60,000 nucleotides of DNA from NCBI GenBank assembly GCA_009746045.1, contig RPFO01001598.1, positions 291,001 through 351,000 on the forward strand. Reading direction: 5' to 3'. The DNA comes from Mesostigma viride. Lineage: Eukaryota > Streptophyta > Mesostigmatophyceae > Mesostigmatales > Mesostigmataceae. The position numbers and the translations under genes were made by a program. Numbering within the stretch: position 1 is the first letter of the stretch; each line of letters starts with the position of its first letter. Positions 12,642-23,240 of this stretch are shown piece after piece. The notes below the pieces were generated by a model. It was given only the letters and a program-made list of their open reading frames with translations, did no database searches and was not told the DNA's origin.

Positions 12642-15600
12642 CAGGTGAGCGACCGCATCAACTGCGGCGTGTATGTCTTCTCCGCGGACATCTTCTACGC
12701 GGTTGAGCGTGTGCTGGAGGCCAAGCGGGAGACGGGTGAGAATATTTACTGACTACATAGTAGAATGATGCAAGCAGTGTGGAATGGTATATTAGTATGA
12801 TTAGAATTTGGCAGCTTTGGGGGGGTCTAAGCGAGGGGGGGGAGGCCATGATAATAAGTTTCGTCATACAGTACAGTCTATTGTTTGGAAATAGTAGTTG
12901 GAAACATGGTAGAAGAACATGGTAGAAGGATTAGTAATTGGTAATTGGATGTTCTTTGTGGTCCATTCTATGGCTGTCACATTTTTTGCAAGTCCCTTCC
13001 CTGCCTGTTCTCTGCTGTCAATTGTGTTTTGTCGCAGCATCGATATACCTGCTCTCACACACACGCCCATCACGATTGCCTCCCTTGATGCCGTGGCTGC
13101 AGGTATGAAGCGCGTCTCCAGCTTTGGAGCGATCCAATCAGTGTATGGGTAAGTCCTGGGGGGTGCTGGCGGTGGGGAGAAAATGAGGCCGTGGACGGCC
13201 ACCATGCCTTTATCGCCATCGCGTTCCATGTCCTCCCATCCACCTGCTTGTGCTCTATGACGCAGGTGTTTCGGCTGTCCTGGGGGCATGGGGGGCCGTC
13301 ACAGGCATGACGTGTCCCTCCCCGGGAGGTGTGGGAAACCACTTGGCTACGAGAGAGTATGTGATTGACTCCTAAGTTACTTTTTGAGCAAATGCTTAGT
13401 AGTAAAGCTTACCTTACCAGTAAAGCTTTCTGATAAAGCTGCCCATAATCATACATCGCCGCATCACGAACGAAAGCTCTGTGTCTCGTCTTTGGAAGGC
13501 TCTTCCCTGGTTTTGAACTTACTCGGGCCCCTCTTTCTATCTTAGGCTTAGGCCCAGATCATGGAAGCGCTCCCCCACCCTCCCACCCCTGTATGGATAC
13601 ACTTTCAATCCAGCACAGCTCTTCGTGGCTCTTTCCTGCCAGCTGCCCCTTGCGCATATCCCTCGCTCCGCATATCCCTATACACCACCCACCCCGCATC
13701 GTGCAGCACCAGCATCGTGCAGCACCAGCATCGTGCAGCACCAGCATCATGCAGCACTGCAAGCCGCAGACACGGCCGATTCTCTGGTCGCTAACAGCAC
13801 TACTCCTATCCTGTGTCTGTCACGGAACATTCGTGCGCACGCGTGTGGCCTACACGCAGCGCGGGGGAGAAGGCGGACTTTGTGCGCCTGGACCAGGACA
13901 TCTTGACGCCGCTGGCGGGCAAGCAGCAGCTCTACTGCTTTGAGACAGATGGCTTCTGGGACCAGATGAAGAGCCCTGGGTACGTGCCCAGGTGGACACC
14001 CACCGTTGGCCAGGTGGACACCTTTCATTTTTTCGTGCCTGCCCACCTTCCTGTGTGCATACCATGGAGTTTTTCATAGCAAGACGCTTGTTTTATACCC
14101 GGCACGCACCCCCCCCCCCCCTCTTCTCTGTCTATTTCTCTTTTCACATTCCCTCCGTGCATAGCTCGATGCTCCATTCCTTGCTTTAGCCTGCCTTAGG
14201 GGCGGCGACAAGCACGGCTCAACACAACTTAATCAATGTGCCTGAACCTCAAGCTGAGCCGGAACCTGAGCGGCGTCCACACACGTCTGTGCCGGTTGTT
14301 TTCTTGACATACCGCACATCCCCTTCTCACCCCTATGCCTCCCCTCCGCTCCCCCACCAGCATGGCGGTCAAGACGCAGGGCAACTACCTACAGGCGTAC
14401 GCCACGTCGGCGCCGCACCTGCTTGCGTCCGATGGCCCCGGCATGCCCACCATCGAGGGTCACGTGTACATACACCCATCCGCAACGGTGCACCCGACCG
14501 CCAAGGTGAGCCGCCGGCGGCGAGCAGCCGAGCACATCCTGTGGCTCGAACATAAAGTGGTGCATTCGTGCGTCATATTCTAGAGCGATTTATTAATCCT
14601 CGAGCGATTTATTAATGACGCCTCGAGCGATTAATTAATTACAACTCGAGCGATAGTTCCTCACCATGTGCTTCTTAGCAATCGATGTCGCTCACATGGG
14701 CGCCTTGTGAGGATGGGTTCGGCCACGCCTTACTTGGCAGGACAGCACACGGGCCTTGTCCACAGCCATGGCACGCCTGGCTAGATTGGTGCGTTGCTCC
14801 AGCACTTAAGCCGCTACGGCTCGTGTCGCAGTTTGCAGCTGGACAAGGATGGGAAGATTGTCTTCCCTGCCTGTAATTTGTCTGTATTTGACGGCTCTCT
14901 TGGTACAGAGTTTCCTATTGTCGCGTGCTGCTCCTGCATGTCACCTATTGGGCCGTGCCGTGCCATGTGCTTATGCTGCCTTCCCTTGCACGCAGCTGGG
15001 CCCCAACGTGTCCATCGCTGCCAACGCCAGCATCGGCCCCGGCGTGCGTATCAGCAACTGCATCATCCTGGATGATGTGGTCGTGCAGGTAAGCCCTGGG
15101 GACCGTAATCTATTGACTAGTAGCAAGAAGAAGAAAAACGAATATTCCTAATCGTTCACCCCCCTCTAGGCTCTATGTGCATCATCCTGGGCATTGTGGT
15201 CATGAACGAAAGCGCTAGGGAACTTCGGCAGCAGCCATCATAAGCAGTAGCGAATGACAGCATCAGGGGGCGTAGGCAGTAGTAAAATGTGTTCCATGCA
15301 GCAATTGTAAGCGTAGTGGAAGAACCGAGTAAAGAGATCCCTTCTAAAGATCCCTTCTAAAAAGGAATCCCGGTCCTTCCTCCAGCCATGGAAGCTCTGC
15401 ACATGCAAGACATGCTCTTAGGCGTTGGCAGACCTAGAAGCTTCTTGCACCAATTCCTGTTATTGCAAGAGCTACCTTTGGGTGTTGCCTAGACTCTAAT
15501 GTACAAACTAGAGAATCGGTTCCTTTCTATTGTACATGGCTTATCTTGGGCAATTCGTTGCTTTCTTTTCGGTGCCACCCAGCCCCACTGGTTTCGCTGT

Positions 15601-17150
15601 GTGCAAAGTTCGGTTCGTGCACCGCACAAGGCTTCCTATAGTAGTCCTTTCTTTTCCGGTACCTCGTTGGTTCTGTGCGGCATGTAAAAGTGTTCCCTGC
15701 CCCCCCCTAAGTGGGCACATCCTGTTTAAACTACGTGACTTCCTTTGATAACCTTCATCATGTCTGTCGACCCTTTTTTGTAAGCCTGGCTACTCATACC
15801 TTTTCGAAGGATCGTCCTTCAAGCTTTTTCTCGTACGGTTTTCTTCCTGCTGTATCGGCGATGTCATGAGACGGCATCCCCACCCCTCTCTCTGCCGCCG
15901 CTCATCCCCAACCCCTCTGGCCGGCACCGTGCACCATGGACCACCGCAACCACCGCCACCGCAACCGCCCCCGCCACCACCACCACCACCACCGCCACCA
16001 CCACACCACCGCCGCCACCGCCACCACCACCACCGCCGCCGCCACCACACCACCGCCGCCGCCACCACCACCACCACCACCACCACCACCACCACCACCA
16101 CCACCACAGGACAACGCGTGCATCATGTACGCCATCCTGGGCTGGAAGTCAGTCATCGGCCGCTGGGCACGCGTGATGGGCTCCGGCAAGTACGAGGAGA
16201 AGCTCGGCATCACCATTCTGGGTGGGTCCCTGGTGGTGGTGGGGGGGGGGCGGGGGCAGGAGGGGGGGAGGGGGGAGGGAGTGGGGAGGGAGGGCGGAGG
16301 GAGGGGGGAAGAAGGGACGCATGTCCTGAACATGGAAGTTTGGCAAAGTTTGTTTTTCTCAGCATTGCATGAGGTATTTGCTGGCAGATGATACCGCCAT
16401 AATGTGTGGACTTTGTTTGGAATGTGTGGAATATCTGCCGCCACTAGACATGTCCGATAGTGTTTTGGCACAGGGTGCCACCAGCGGTGGCGTCAGGGCC
16501 TACACACCGGACATCGCGGAGGGTGACAGGAGTCGCAAGCGATTTTCAAAATGTAATATAGTGACCACTAGGGTATTTGGCGAGCTTAGCTCTGGTACCT
16601 GACCCTGGTGCTTGGTCCTCATGCTTATGATGTGCGTGACGAATGATGGAGGCGTCCTTAAGATGACTTGAAGCTGTTGCTGTTTTTCACATCTAAGCAT
16701 TCCAATGTGTGGTTCTTATGCCAAACAGCCTGTGGGTGCTGCGGATAGTGCACTTTGGTAGTCTTTGGGGCTTGTTATATGTGGGATTTCAGCCATCCCG
16801 CAAGCTTGCTAAAAGTCAGGTGCTTTACTTGTGAAAATTGTGTTTTAAGTGTTTATGCACCATTTTTTCAAAACCGTGATCTGCAGTGCTGTGTCTCTTT
16901 GATGGTCAATTCCATGCTTCAAACTTTCCTGAAGTTGAAAGTTTTCAGCGGGCACCAAGTGTCTGACAAGTTAACCCATTTGCTCTGATCAGTTTGCAAC
17001 GTTATGCTGCCTCGCAACTGCACATGTGCTATTGTTCAAACTGTTGCAGCCGAAAACGTGATAATCTGCGACGAGGTGGTCCTGGTCAACAGCATCGTGC
17101 TCCCCCACAAGCAGCTGAACACCAGTGTGCACAACGACATCATTCTATAA
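7841..17150 (+). CDS. GMPPA: GMPPA: mannose-1-phosphate guanylyltransferase alpha-type subunit, 14 exons
   Basis: Exons: 7841-7886, 8147-8244, 8850-8950, 9879-9957, 10590-10650, 10991-11037, 11842-11934, 12645-12735, 13103-13148, 13860-13979, 14361-14505, 14996-15088, 16110-16221 and 17050-17150 (TAA). All are GT-AG with matching phases; the total is 1233 nt, 410 residues (human GMPPA is about 420). The family controls or makes GDP-mannose in the cytosol for glycosylation; in animals the alpha form is a regulatory partner of GMPPB. Visible parts: an N-terminal nucleotidyltransferase domain (VMVGGPTKG, then RPLSLEIPMPFFPIAGKP; INIDVACAFP; LLHYVEKPGTF; INCGVYVFS) to about residue 245. A left-handed beta-helix follows from about 295 (VYIHPSATVHPTAK, GPNVSIAANASIGPGV), with a C-terminal SIVLPHKQLN ending in NDIIL. 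The GTR of the nucleotide loop reads GTQ (Gln18). Several introns carry tandem repeats just before the acceptor. Confidence 0.93.
9021..9190 (+). repeat. Minisatellite in GMPPA intron 3
   Basis: Eight to nine imperfect units of 18-20 bp around GGGCTAGGGGCGGACATGTA. A second short repeat (GTTGGTCGTTTCCTC, about 3.5 units) lies at 9452-9505 in the same intron. Confidence 0.85.
11605..11838 (+). repeat. C-rich minisatellite in GMPPA intron 6, ending at the exon 7 acceptor
   Basis: Repeated CATGCCCCAAC/CATGCCCATTCC units run to within a few bases of the acceptor at 11841. The plus-strand C-richness makes the tract pyrimidine-rich in the transcript. Confidence 0.9.
12540..12641 (+). repeat. (CA)n microsatellite directly upstream of GMPPA exon 8
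   Basis: About 45 CA units, with one AAAC interruption, run into ACAACAG, the acceptor used at 12644. Confidence 0.95.
15933..16108 (+). repeat. (CCA/CCG)n tract directly upstream of GMPPA exon 13
   Basis: An almost purine-poor CCA/CCG triplet tract of about 175 bp ends in CCACAG, the exon 13 acceptor. The rest of intron 12 (15,089-15,932) shows nothing recognisable. Between exons 13 and 14 (16,222-17,049) only a G-rich run at 16,231-16,312 stands out. Confidence 0.9.
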
Positions 17151-17499
17151 ATTGTACTATCGACTCTACCCGGGCGAGTTATGAAGTGGGACAACAAGTG
17201 CATGGAGGGCGAACGGCGAACATACAAAGGTTGTGGACCCTGTGGTGGATGGCACACGCATGTTGTCCAGATCAGCTATCATTGTCAGCACGGTTGACAA
17301 GGAGGCTTTCATGGTCAAAGTTTCTGATAGGGAATTAGGTTATGCTAGGACATGCAACCCGCATGCTTGCAGGGGTTAAGCAAGTCAGCTATGTTAATTG
17401 ACAAATTTTTTATTAATTTGCCACGCAGCCCAATGAATAAGCCGCAGAGCATTAACCCTTAGGATGATGATGTAGGCAACCTGGTGCTAATCTACTGAT

Positions 17500-17710
17500 C
17501 AATCTGATCTGGTTATCGAATGCTATAATTTGACCTCGATGATACCATTGTGTGGGAGCTCTGGCCGACCTACCTCCAGCTGCGGCAGGCAGCAGGGAAG
17601 AAGCCGGTTAACCCACTAGCTGGAAGGGGGCGGTCATCTACATTGACCACAAGCCATGGCAGTCGACCCCTGACACCCCAGCGACCCCAGCCTAAGTAGG
17701 GGAAATATAT
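17500..17710 (+). pseudogene. Degenerate C-terminal fragment of an L1-type ORF1
   Basis: Contains WELWPTYLQLRQ-like coding sequence followed by a remnant of a GGG-rich stretch and ATCTACATTGACCACAAG. This matches the fuller copy at 29,640-29,870. The frame is broken. Bases 17,151-17,499 hold no recognised feature. Confidence 0.5.
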
Positions 17711-17814
17711 GGAGTAGTGTAGCATAGATAGGTCGTCTCCTTAGCCTCCGTGGCTCTCCGGCCCCTGTGTATGTATGCCTATGATGGGAACAACACCAGA
17801 TGATGTATTAGCAC

Positions 17815-18064
17815 TTAACAAGTTCGAAGCCAGGCTTCGCCCATGCAGAGAGCCACTCTCTGCTGAGACGCCAATGCCCTAGCCATTGCGTAGCCGTGCA
17901 TGATCATCTTCCACCCAGCCCATATGCCCCACACCTTAGCTGCTGGAATACATGGTGGCGCCTGTGCACCTTGTGCGCCCAGAGTATCTAGATGGCAGCT
18001 TACATCCCCCCCTGCAGTTTGTAGCTCGGCATGTATCAAAAACCATACATGCCCCTTCTCAGGG
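17815..18064 (+). repeat. Interspersed repeat B, copy 1
   Basis: This segment (from CCATGCAGAGAG-like sequence to GCCCCTTCTCAGGGATATGT) is similar to 43,655-44,190, where the repeat is interrupted by a SINE-like insert. No coding capacity; family unknown. Confidence 0.6.
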
Positions 18065-18265
18065 ATATGTCAAGGAGACAACCAGCGCAGGCCAGAAACA
18101 TTACTCCCGTGACGGAGATATAAAAAGATCGAGACAAAGTTCTATTCCTGGACGCATGCATGGCGATCCAGCGTCATGGATCGGACTAGGGTAGTTGTCT
18201 GAGAGGAAAGACGTGAAGACCACGGGAGCTATCTGTAGGAAGACCTACATGGAGGGAGGCAGATG
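18065..18265 (+). repeat. MITE/R1-type terminal fragment
   Basis: Starts with GTCAAGGAGACAACCAGCGC. Its distal part (about 18,130-18,265) is the reverse complement of about 2455-2580, including GACGCATGCATGGCGATCC against GACGCATGGCGATCC at 2,548. The two copies differ by several insertions of 2-4 bp. Confidence 0.55.
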
Positions 18266-19002
18266 GTAACAAACCAACAATTAAGCATGATAGAAAAAAC
18301 AAAACCTAGGAAAGAAACATGAGAACACACAAACACACACACGACGGGGTTAAAAGAAAAGTAAAAATATGTTAATTAGATATAAAACCATTGTGACCTG
18401 CATGCAATCCCCCAGGTGAGACGTCAACCACCCTTGCCGACGAGCTCAAGGACCAGCTTCTCACCCTCATGGGCCTGGTAGGTGAGGTAGAACTGTGCGG
18501 GTGCCACCGCCTTCCCCACTCACGGGACAAGGCGGCTCCCCCACCAGTCCTGCTCACCTTCCCCTCCCCTGAGGACAAGCGGCGGTTCCTTTCTCGTCGC
18601 AAGAGGTTGCACGACCTCACCTGGACGCTGGACGACGACCTCAACCCCCCCTCAGCAGCAGCAGCGACGCGACCTGTGGCCGGAATACCTCCGCCACAAG
18701 CAGGACCCCCAGAAGCACAAGGTGTACTGGAGGGGCGTGCGGGGACCTGATGATTAACCACAAGATGTGGACGCCCCCTGCGGGCTAGAATAGCTTGTAT
18801 CCATTGGTAGTCACTGCCGCCATGGCAGCCATGCCTAGAATGTTTGCAGCTAGCTGTGCCACCATACTCTAGTCACGTGCCGCTAACACACGCGGTACAC
18901 AACCAGCCATAGCCTCAGCTTAGCCCTCATGTACAGCCATGCATGCTATGCCCTGGCTATGATCAGTTTACTTGCCCACGCTACTTGTTACTGATGTCTC
19001 GA

Positions 19003-19308
19003 GTGGACACGTGTGTAGTACTCCTACACACACAGATCTTGAATGATTTATCTATAGTACCTAATCCGAAAGGCTTGCATCACTCCCCGGAAAGGAGAAA
19101 TTTTGCGGATGACTGTAGGTGTCAGTTGGCGATGCCAAAGGATCAGGATCGAGACGTCCGTCCTATAGTCAGCAAAAGTTGGTGCGAGAGGTCCCCAGTT
19201 CGATTCCGGCCTGGATTCATTTGCAGATCGCGTTTTCCGCGGACCGGCACTGAACGCAAATGGTTTTCACCTTTGCGGCGTGCCAAATTTGTCAGAATCA
19301 GAAGATGC
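19003..19308 (+). mobile_element. SINE-like element, copy 1 (nested)
   Basis: About 300 bp, closely similar to 43,768-44,063 and, inverted, to 44,213-44,510. It contains a B-box-like CAGTTCGATTCC near 19,197-19,208 and TATAGTCAGCAAAAGTTGG upstream, recalling a degenerate tRNA-like promoter. It interrupts the 3' part of the ORF1-only element: the uninterrupted sequence is seen inverted near 25,130-25,170. Flanks share only about 4 bp (GATG). Confidence 0.6.
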
Positions 19309-19449
19309 TCACATGGGTCTTATTGCACCCACAGATCTTGCCGGATCGTCTATGGCGTGTCCGATTGCCGCTGTGGCATGCCTCTGGCATGAAAGGAGAA
19401 AGGGGGTCTCTGCCCTTTCCGTTCCTGTTGTGCACATGCAGGGATTACA

Positions 19450-19486
19450 AGCACTTCGGTGCTCCGTGACTCCCCAACGGGAGCAC
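19450..19486 (+). other. Conserved overlapping hairpins at the 3' end of the ORF1-only element
   Basis: AGCAC-TTCG-GTGCT forms a hairpin with a C(UUCG)G loop. The same GTGCTCC can instead pair with GGGAGCAC downstream (19,459-19,486), so the two stems exclude each other. Close copies lie at 24,485-24,531, 24,765-24,820 (minus), 24,965-25,010 (minus) and 28,415-28,465. Confidence 0.6.
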
Positions 19487-19489
19487 GAG

Positions 19490-19535
19490 TTTAATTAATT
19501 AATTAATTAATTAATTAATTAATTAATTAATTAAT
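19490..19535. repeat. (TTAA)n tail
   Basis: Eleven or so TTAA/AATT units directly follow the hairpin region. The same tail type follows the copies at 24,531 and, as (TTAA)2, near 28,465-28,485. This suggests a tandem 3' tail used in target-primed insertion. Confidence 0.8.
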
Positions 19536-19689
19536 CCCCCAAGCATGCCCAAAGGGGAGGCCTACACAAATATCCCACATTCCCATGTCGGCGTCTAGCA
19601 TTCATGCACGAAATGCATACGACGTGCAGCTGGCCCGGCCGCGCTGGAGCTGCATGGTACAGTATATATTGGGGCCAGCTGGCCCTTTG

Positions 19690-19860
19690 GTCAGCGCGCG
19701 GACCCGGACGTTCATGTACTGGCGCCAACGCCTTTCGGTAGCGCTTACCAGGGCTAATAATGTCTCATCCATATCTCGCTCCGCCGCGCGCGGGCTGATT
19801 TTGCCGGGCGCAGCACGGTTATTAGGCTGTTTCACTTCACTGCGCGGTCTGGATTGAGTG
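19690..19860 (+). pseudogene. Inverted degenerate fragment of the YLDD retroelement 3' end
   Basis: Plus-strand frame reads YWRQRLSVALTRA, the same peptide as the end of the minus-strand reverse transcriptase at 20,126-22,381. The fragment is therefore an inverted partial copy lying just downstream of that gene. It continues into AT-rich sequence. Confidence 0.6.
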
Positions 19861-19984
19861 TCCCATGCCGGCTGTACTTCAGTATTTGGTCGTGGTATCT
19901 CTTGTTAGCGTTGGCTTTGTTCATGTTTGATTGGGTGCTTTTCACTCCAGATGATTTAAGTTATTATATTCTGATCAAGTTAAT

Positions 19985-20215
19985 ATATATATTAAAAATA
20001 TAATTACTTACAACAGAGTGAAATCACTCAAACCAAAGCAAACGCCCAGCTATAAACCTATATACAGAGCCATGTCAAAGCTCTATACTACGATAAGACC
20101 AATGGAAACGCCTAACGGGAGGAACCTAATAGCCCTGCTGCACCGCAAAATCAGCCCGCGTACGGCGGAGCATGATGTCAGCCATGGCCCGAGTCAGCGC
20201 CACCGACAAGCGCTG
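19985..20215 (-). repeat. 3'-terminal segment of the YLDD retroelement, duplicated at 23,395-23,625
   Basis: About 200 bp nearly identical to 23,425-23,615 and starting with the same ATTAAAAATATAATTACTTA stretch. Apart from a few substitutions the clear difference is a 4-bp insertion in the second copy (GAGTCAGCGCC against GAGTCATGCAGCGCC). Confidence 0.85.
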
Positions 20216-22381
20216 ACGCCAATATGACGTCCAGGTCCGCGCCGACCATGGGGCCCGCTGGCCCTCCAGGTCCAGCCGGTCCTCCCGGAGCCGGCAACAC
20301 TCCTTGAAGAAGGCGGAGGTCAGGGGCCCCATGGCCCCAAACTCCTCCAGGACAAAGGGCACCACACGATGGTGCCCGACGTCGCCGTAGGCCAGGAGCT
20401 TGGCCCGCTCCGCCCGGTCCGCCGTGTAACCTGCCGTGAGGGAGGCCCCAGCCACGTGGCTAAGAGCCAAGGGCCGCGCCACCGAAACGTCAATAAGCAG
20501 ATGCCGGCCACCCCCCTCAAAGTCCAGCACCACGATGTCAGGCCGGTGGTTGGGGGAATAGAAGGCAGCGCCATCCGCATCCTCGGACCGGATGTTCGCG
20601 TGGGGGAAAACCGACCGAATCATGGCGAGCACCACCGTCAGGAGGACAGTGTGCAAATACAAATACCAATTCTGATTCTGTTGGCCCCCCATGCAGGCAA
20701 GGTAGTGAGTCCCCGTGGGATCCAGCGGCTGCCCACAGCTACCACAAGGCCGCCCGGCCGGAACAAGAGGCTGCGGGGCAAATAGCTGGTGCCGGAGCGC
20801 CACCGAGTAGTGGCTGGGAGCCAAGGCGAATGGGGGGGCCATGGGAAGAGCACGAAGGTACGCCGAGCCCACACTCCGCAAGGAAAGCGAGAACAGCCAC
20901 GCACGTCCCTGGGCGTTGAGGTCCGCGAAAAGAGCAATCCAATCAGCCGAGTGCAGAATACCCGCGTAGGTTTTCTGGTGTTTATCGATGACGCGAGCAG
21001 GGAATGCGGCGGGAGATTGAACGGAGGCGACCGAGGGAGTGCCGCGAGGGAGGTGGCGCTGTACCGCCTGAGCGGCACGGACGGGAGAACAGGCCTGCTG
21101 GATCTCAGCATAGGCCTCCTGGATGGCGGTGACGAAGGGCAAAGGGCTGCTGGGGTCCAGGAGGTCAGGCGCTGCCGTAGCCAAAAGGGGCAGGAGCCGG
21201 CAGCTTTCCGCCCACGACTGAGCGACGGAGCCCAAAAATGCTGCTGGGGCCAGCCGGGCGGCACGAGTCAGACCGCAGCCACCCATCCGTGCAGGCAGGG
21301 AGGCAATGCGAATAGCATGTGGCGGGAGGTCGGGGCCCGGGACCAGCTGCGCCAAGGCCGACTGGATGCGTTCGTCGTGGCCCTCGGCGGCCAGCCGGAC
21401 CTGAGCCGGAAGAGCGCCCCGGAGCCAGTGAACGACGCGAGGGTGAGCGCAAAACCACAGAAGCAGACCCTTGGTCTGCGAATCATGAAGGCGCGCAATC
21501 AAGGGCAGTACCTCAGTGCGTGCCTCGAGGGCGGCCCGCAGAGCATCGATGACAAACGCGGGGTCGCCAACCGGAACGCCGAGGACATCCAACCCATGGA
21601 GGCGCTCGTCCCGGCCCAAGAGCTGGGGCGGAAAGCCGGAGCAATCACCTTGGGGCGAGTACACCGCGCACTTGGCCAGGGTCAACTGGAGGTTGATGTC
21701 GGCCACCGCGGTCTGCAGTGCCAGCAGAGCCGCGGTGGTGTCCGGCACAGGGCCCAGAAGGTAGATATCATCCAAGTAGGCCTGAATAGCGACCGCCGGG
21801 TGGGCAGCATGGACCGCTTGGAGGCAACCCTGGAGGGGGGCGGCAAAGTACAGGGGTCCCAGGGGGTCCCCTTGCTGGGTGCCCGACCGCGACAGCAGGC
21901 CGCCGCGAGTGCCGTCCTCCATGATGTGAACCAGTTGGCCGGGCTGGCCGTAGCACACGGCTGTCCAAGCGTACAAGTCCTCGAAGGACTCCATGACGGC
22001 CGCAAACATGCTGGCGCGGGACAGACTGTTGAACGCGTTGTGGCAGTCGACCTTGACGACAGCGTGGGTGGGGTGGGCCTCGAGGTAGGCCTGCACCGAA
22101 TGGATGAGGATATCCGCCCCGCCTGGAGTCGTCACCCCCAGCTGGGCCGCCACCGAGGTCTCACCCGCTGCGAGGGGCGGGCAGAAAAAGGCACGGAGCT
22201 CGGGCGCCTTTTGGCGGCAGATCACTTTGCCCACGAGCTTGCGGAGCACCTCACCGCAGGCGATCGGGCGCACCTTGCCCTCGGGGGGGGGCAAGACACC
22301 CTTGAGCAGAGCGAGGAGGCGAGCGCCCGCTAACCACTCGCGCGCAGCGCCGGGAGGAACGCGACCAGCCGCCAGGTCAAT
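20126..22381 (-). CDS. Retroelement polyprotein: YLDD reverse transcriptase with zinc finger and restriction-like endonuclease, 5'-truncated
   Basis: One uninterrupted frame of about 750 codons. Reverse transcriptase motifs (numbered from the codon at 22,294): RPIACGE at 9-15; catalytic Asp in KVDCHNAFNS at 83; GTQQGDPLGP at 138-147; AYLDD at 172-176; and a GLDVLGVPVGD motif-E region. A zinc finger follows near 530-550 (CGSCG...GTHYLAC), then a PD-(D/E)xK-type endonuclease region: RPDIVVLDF, then LLIDVSVARP. The order RT, CCHC finger, endonuclease is that of non-LTR elements with a restriction-like endonuclease (R2/CRE/NeSL/Dualen types); which clade is unresolved. The frame stays open upstream (RVPPGAAREWLAGARLLALL) but has no start codon before it meets AT-rich DNA near 22,385, so it is truncated at the 5' end. 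The long antisense frame at 20,789-22,333 is a shadow. Confidence 0.8.
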   Translation of the reverse strand: MDLAAGRVPPGAAREWLAGARLLALLKGVLPPPEGKVRPIACGEVLRKLVGKVICRQKAPELRAFFCPPLAAGETSVAAQLGVTTPGGADILIHSVQAYLEAHPTHAVVKVDCHNAFNSLSRASMFAAVMESFEDLYAWTAVCYGQPGQLVHIMEDGTRGGLLSRSGTQQGDPLGPLYFAAPLQGCLQAVHAAHPAVAIQAYLDDIYLLGPVPDTTAALLALQTAVADINLQLTLAKCAVYSPQGDCSGFPPQLLGRDERLHGLDVLGVPVGDPAFVIDALRAALEARTEVLPLIARLHDSQTKGLLLWFCAHPRVVHWLRGALPAQVRLAAEGHDERIQSALAQLVPGPDLPPHAIRIASLPARMGGCGLTRAARLAPAAFLGSVAQSWAESCRLLPLLATAAPDLLDPSSPLPFVTAIQEAYAEIQQACSPVRAAQAVQRHLPRGTPSVASVQSPAAFPARVIDKHQKTYAGILHSADWIALFADLNAQGRAWLFSLSLRSVGSAYLRALPMAPPFALAPSHYSVALRHQLFAPQPLVPAGRPCGSCGQPLDPTGTHYLACMGGQQNQNWYLYLHTVLLTVVLAMIRSVFPHANIRSEDADGAAFYSPNHRPDIVVLDFEGGGRHLLIDVSVARPLALSHVAGASLTAGYTADRAERAKLLAYGDVGHHRVVPFVLEEFGAMGPLTSAFFKECCRLREDRLDLEGQRAPWSARTWTSYWRQRLSVALTRAMADIMLRRTRADFAVQQGY

Positions 22382-22394
22382 GAGTTAATATATA

Positions 22395-23240
22395 TATATT
22401 CATGGACGCGGATGGGGCCGCCCTCTACTCACCCAACCACCGCCCCGACATTACCGTGCTTGAGTACGACGGGCAGGGTTGCCGGCGCCCCGTCATCTGC
22501 CCGCACTTGGTCCTCGTATTGGTGGCAGCGCCTGTCACTCGCCCTCACACACACCGTGGCTGATCTTCTCGGCGCTGGCAGCACTCGTGGAAAACTCCGC
22601 CGTCTTGAGGCCCATGGCCCCAAACTCCTCATCAAGGACAAAGGGGGTGACCCGGTGGGGCCCCACATTGCCGTAGGAGCCCAAAATTGTCGCCGAGGCG
22701 CTCAGCCACGTACAGCGGCAGCAGCTCGATCCGGCATCCACAGCCACCCGGAGGACTGATGTCGGGCTACCGGAGAGCGGCCGAGCCACGGAGACATCGA
22801 TGAGCAGGTGGCAACCCTGCATGCACATCGTAGTCATGCAAGCACGGTAATGTCGGGGCGGTGGTAATTGGGTGAGTAGAGGGCGGCCCCATCGGCGTCC
22901 TCGCACTTGACGGTACGTGGAGTGGGGAAACTACCGACCGAACCATGGCCGACACATGTACGTACACCACCCGGAGGAGAGCAGTATGGAGATAGAGGAA
23001 CCCGTTCTGGTAAGCTCAGTGCACTGGCCACCCATGCACGCGATGTAGTGCGTCCCAGTACTATCGAGAGCGAGCCCGCAGCTGCTGCAGGACGCACCCG
23101 CAATGATGAGAGCCGGTTGCGGGGCAAACTAGCTGGTGGCGGAGGGCGATGGCGTAAAGGGCCGGAACCATGCAGCGTGAACAAAGGGTTCATGGGGAGG
23201 GCGCACGCAGGAATGCCGTGGCCACGCACCCTTCAACTAG
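22395..23240. pseudogene. Rearranged fragments of the YLDD retroelement in both orientations
   Basis: Bases 22,403-22,565 on the plus strand read DADGAALYSPNHRPDITVLE and, after a frame change, SYWWQRLSLALTHTVAD. These are endonuclease-domain and C-terminal peptides of the family. Bases 22,566-23,230 carry a minus-strand copy of the same domain with stops and small insertions (for example an extra ATG/TACGTA-rich stretch near 22,955). This is a dead, inverted mosaic. Confidence 0.65.

Larger units (their letters stand above)
18412..19535 (+). mobile_element. ORF1-only (half-LINE-like) element, copy 1, interrupted by a SINE-like insert
   Basis: A 5'-truncated copy. Bases 18,412-18,750 encode the end of an L1-type ORF1 protein: ETSTTLADELKDQLLTLMGL, then HRLPHSRDKAAPPPVLLTF, RRKRLHDLTWTLDDDL and a WPEYLRHKQ-like stretch in a shifted frame. 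This order (RRM-like core, then LTPxQ and a WP-Y motif) is typical of L1 ORF1. About 400 bp of 3' sequence follows, then the SINE-like insert (19,003-19,308), then the conserved 3' end with paired hairpins and a TTAA tail. No reverse transcriptase is present in this or the other copies (25.6-26.5 kb, 27.6-28.5 kb). They look like non-autonomous half-LINEs or deletion derivatives. Confidence 0.65.

Noticed and set aside
20789-22333. 514-codon plus-strand frame opposite the reverse transcriptase
   Set aside because: It is antisense to a protein with clear RT motifs and has no family resemblance.
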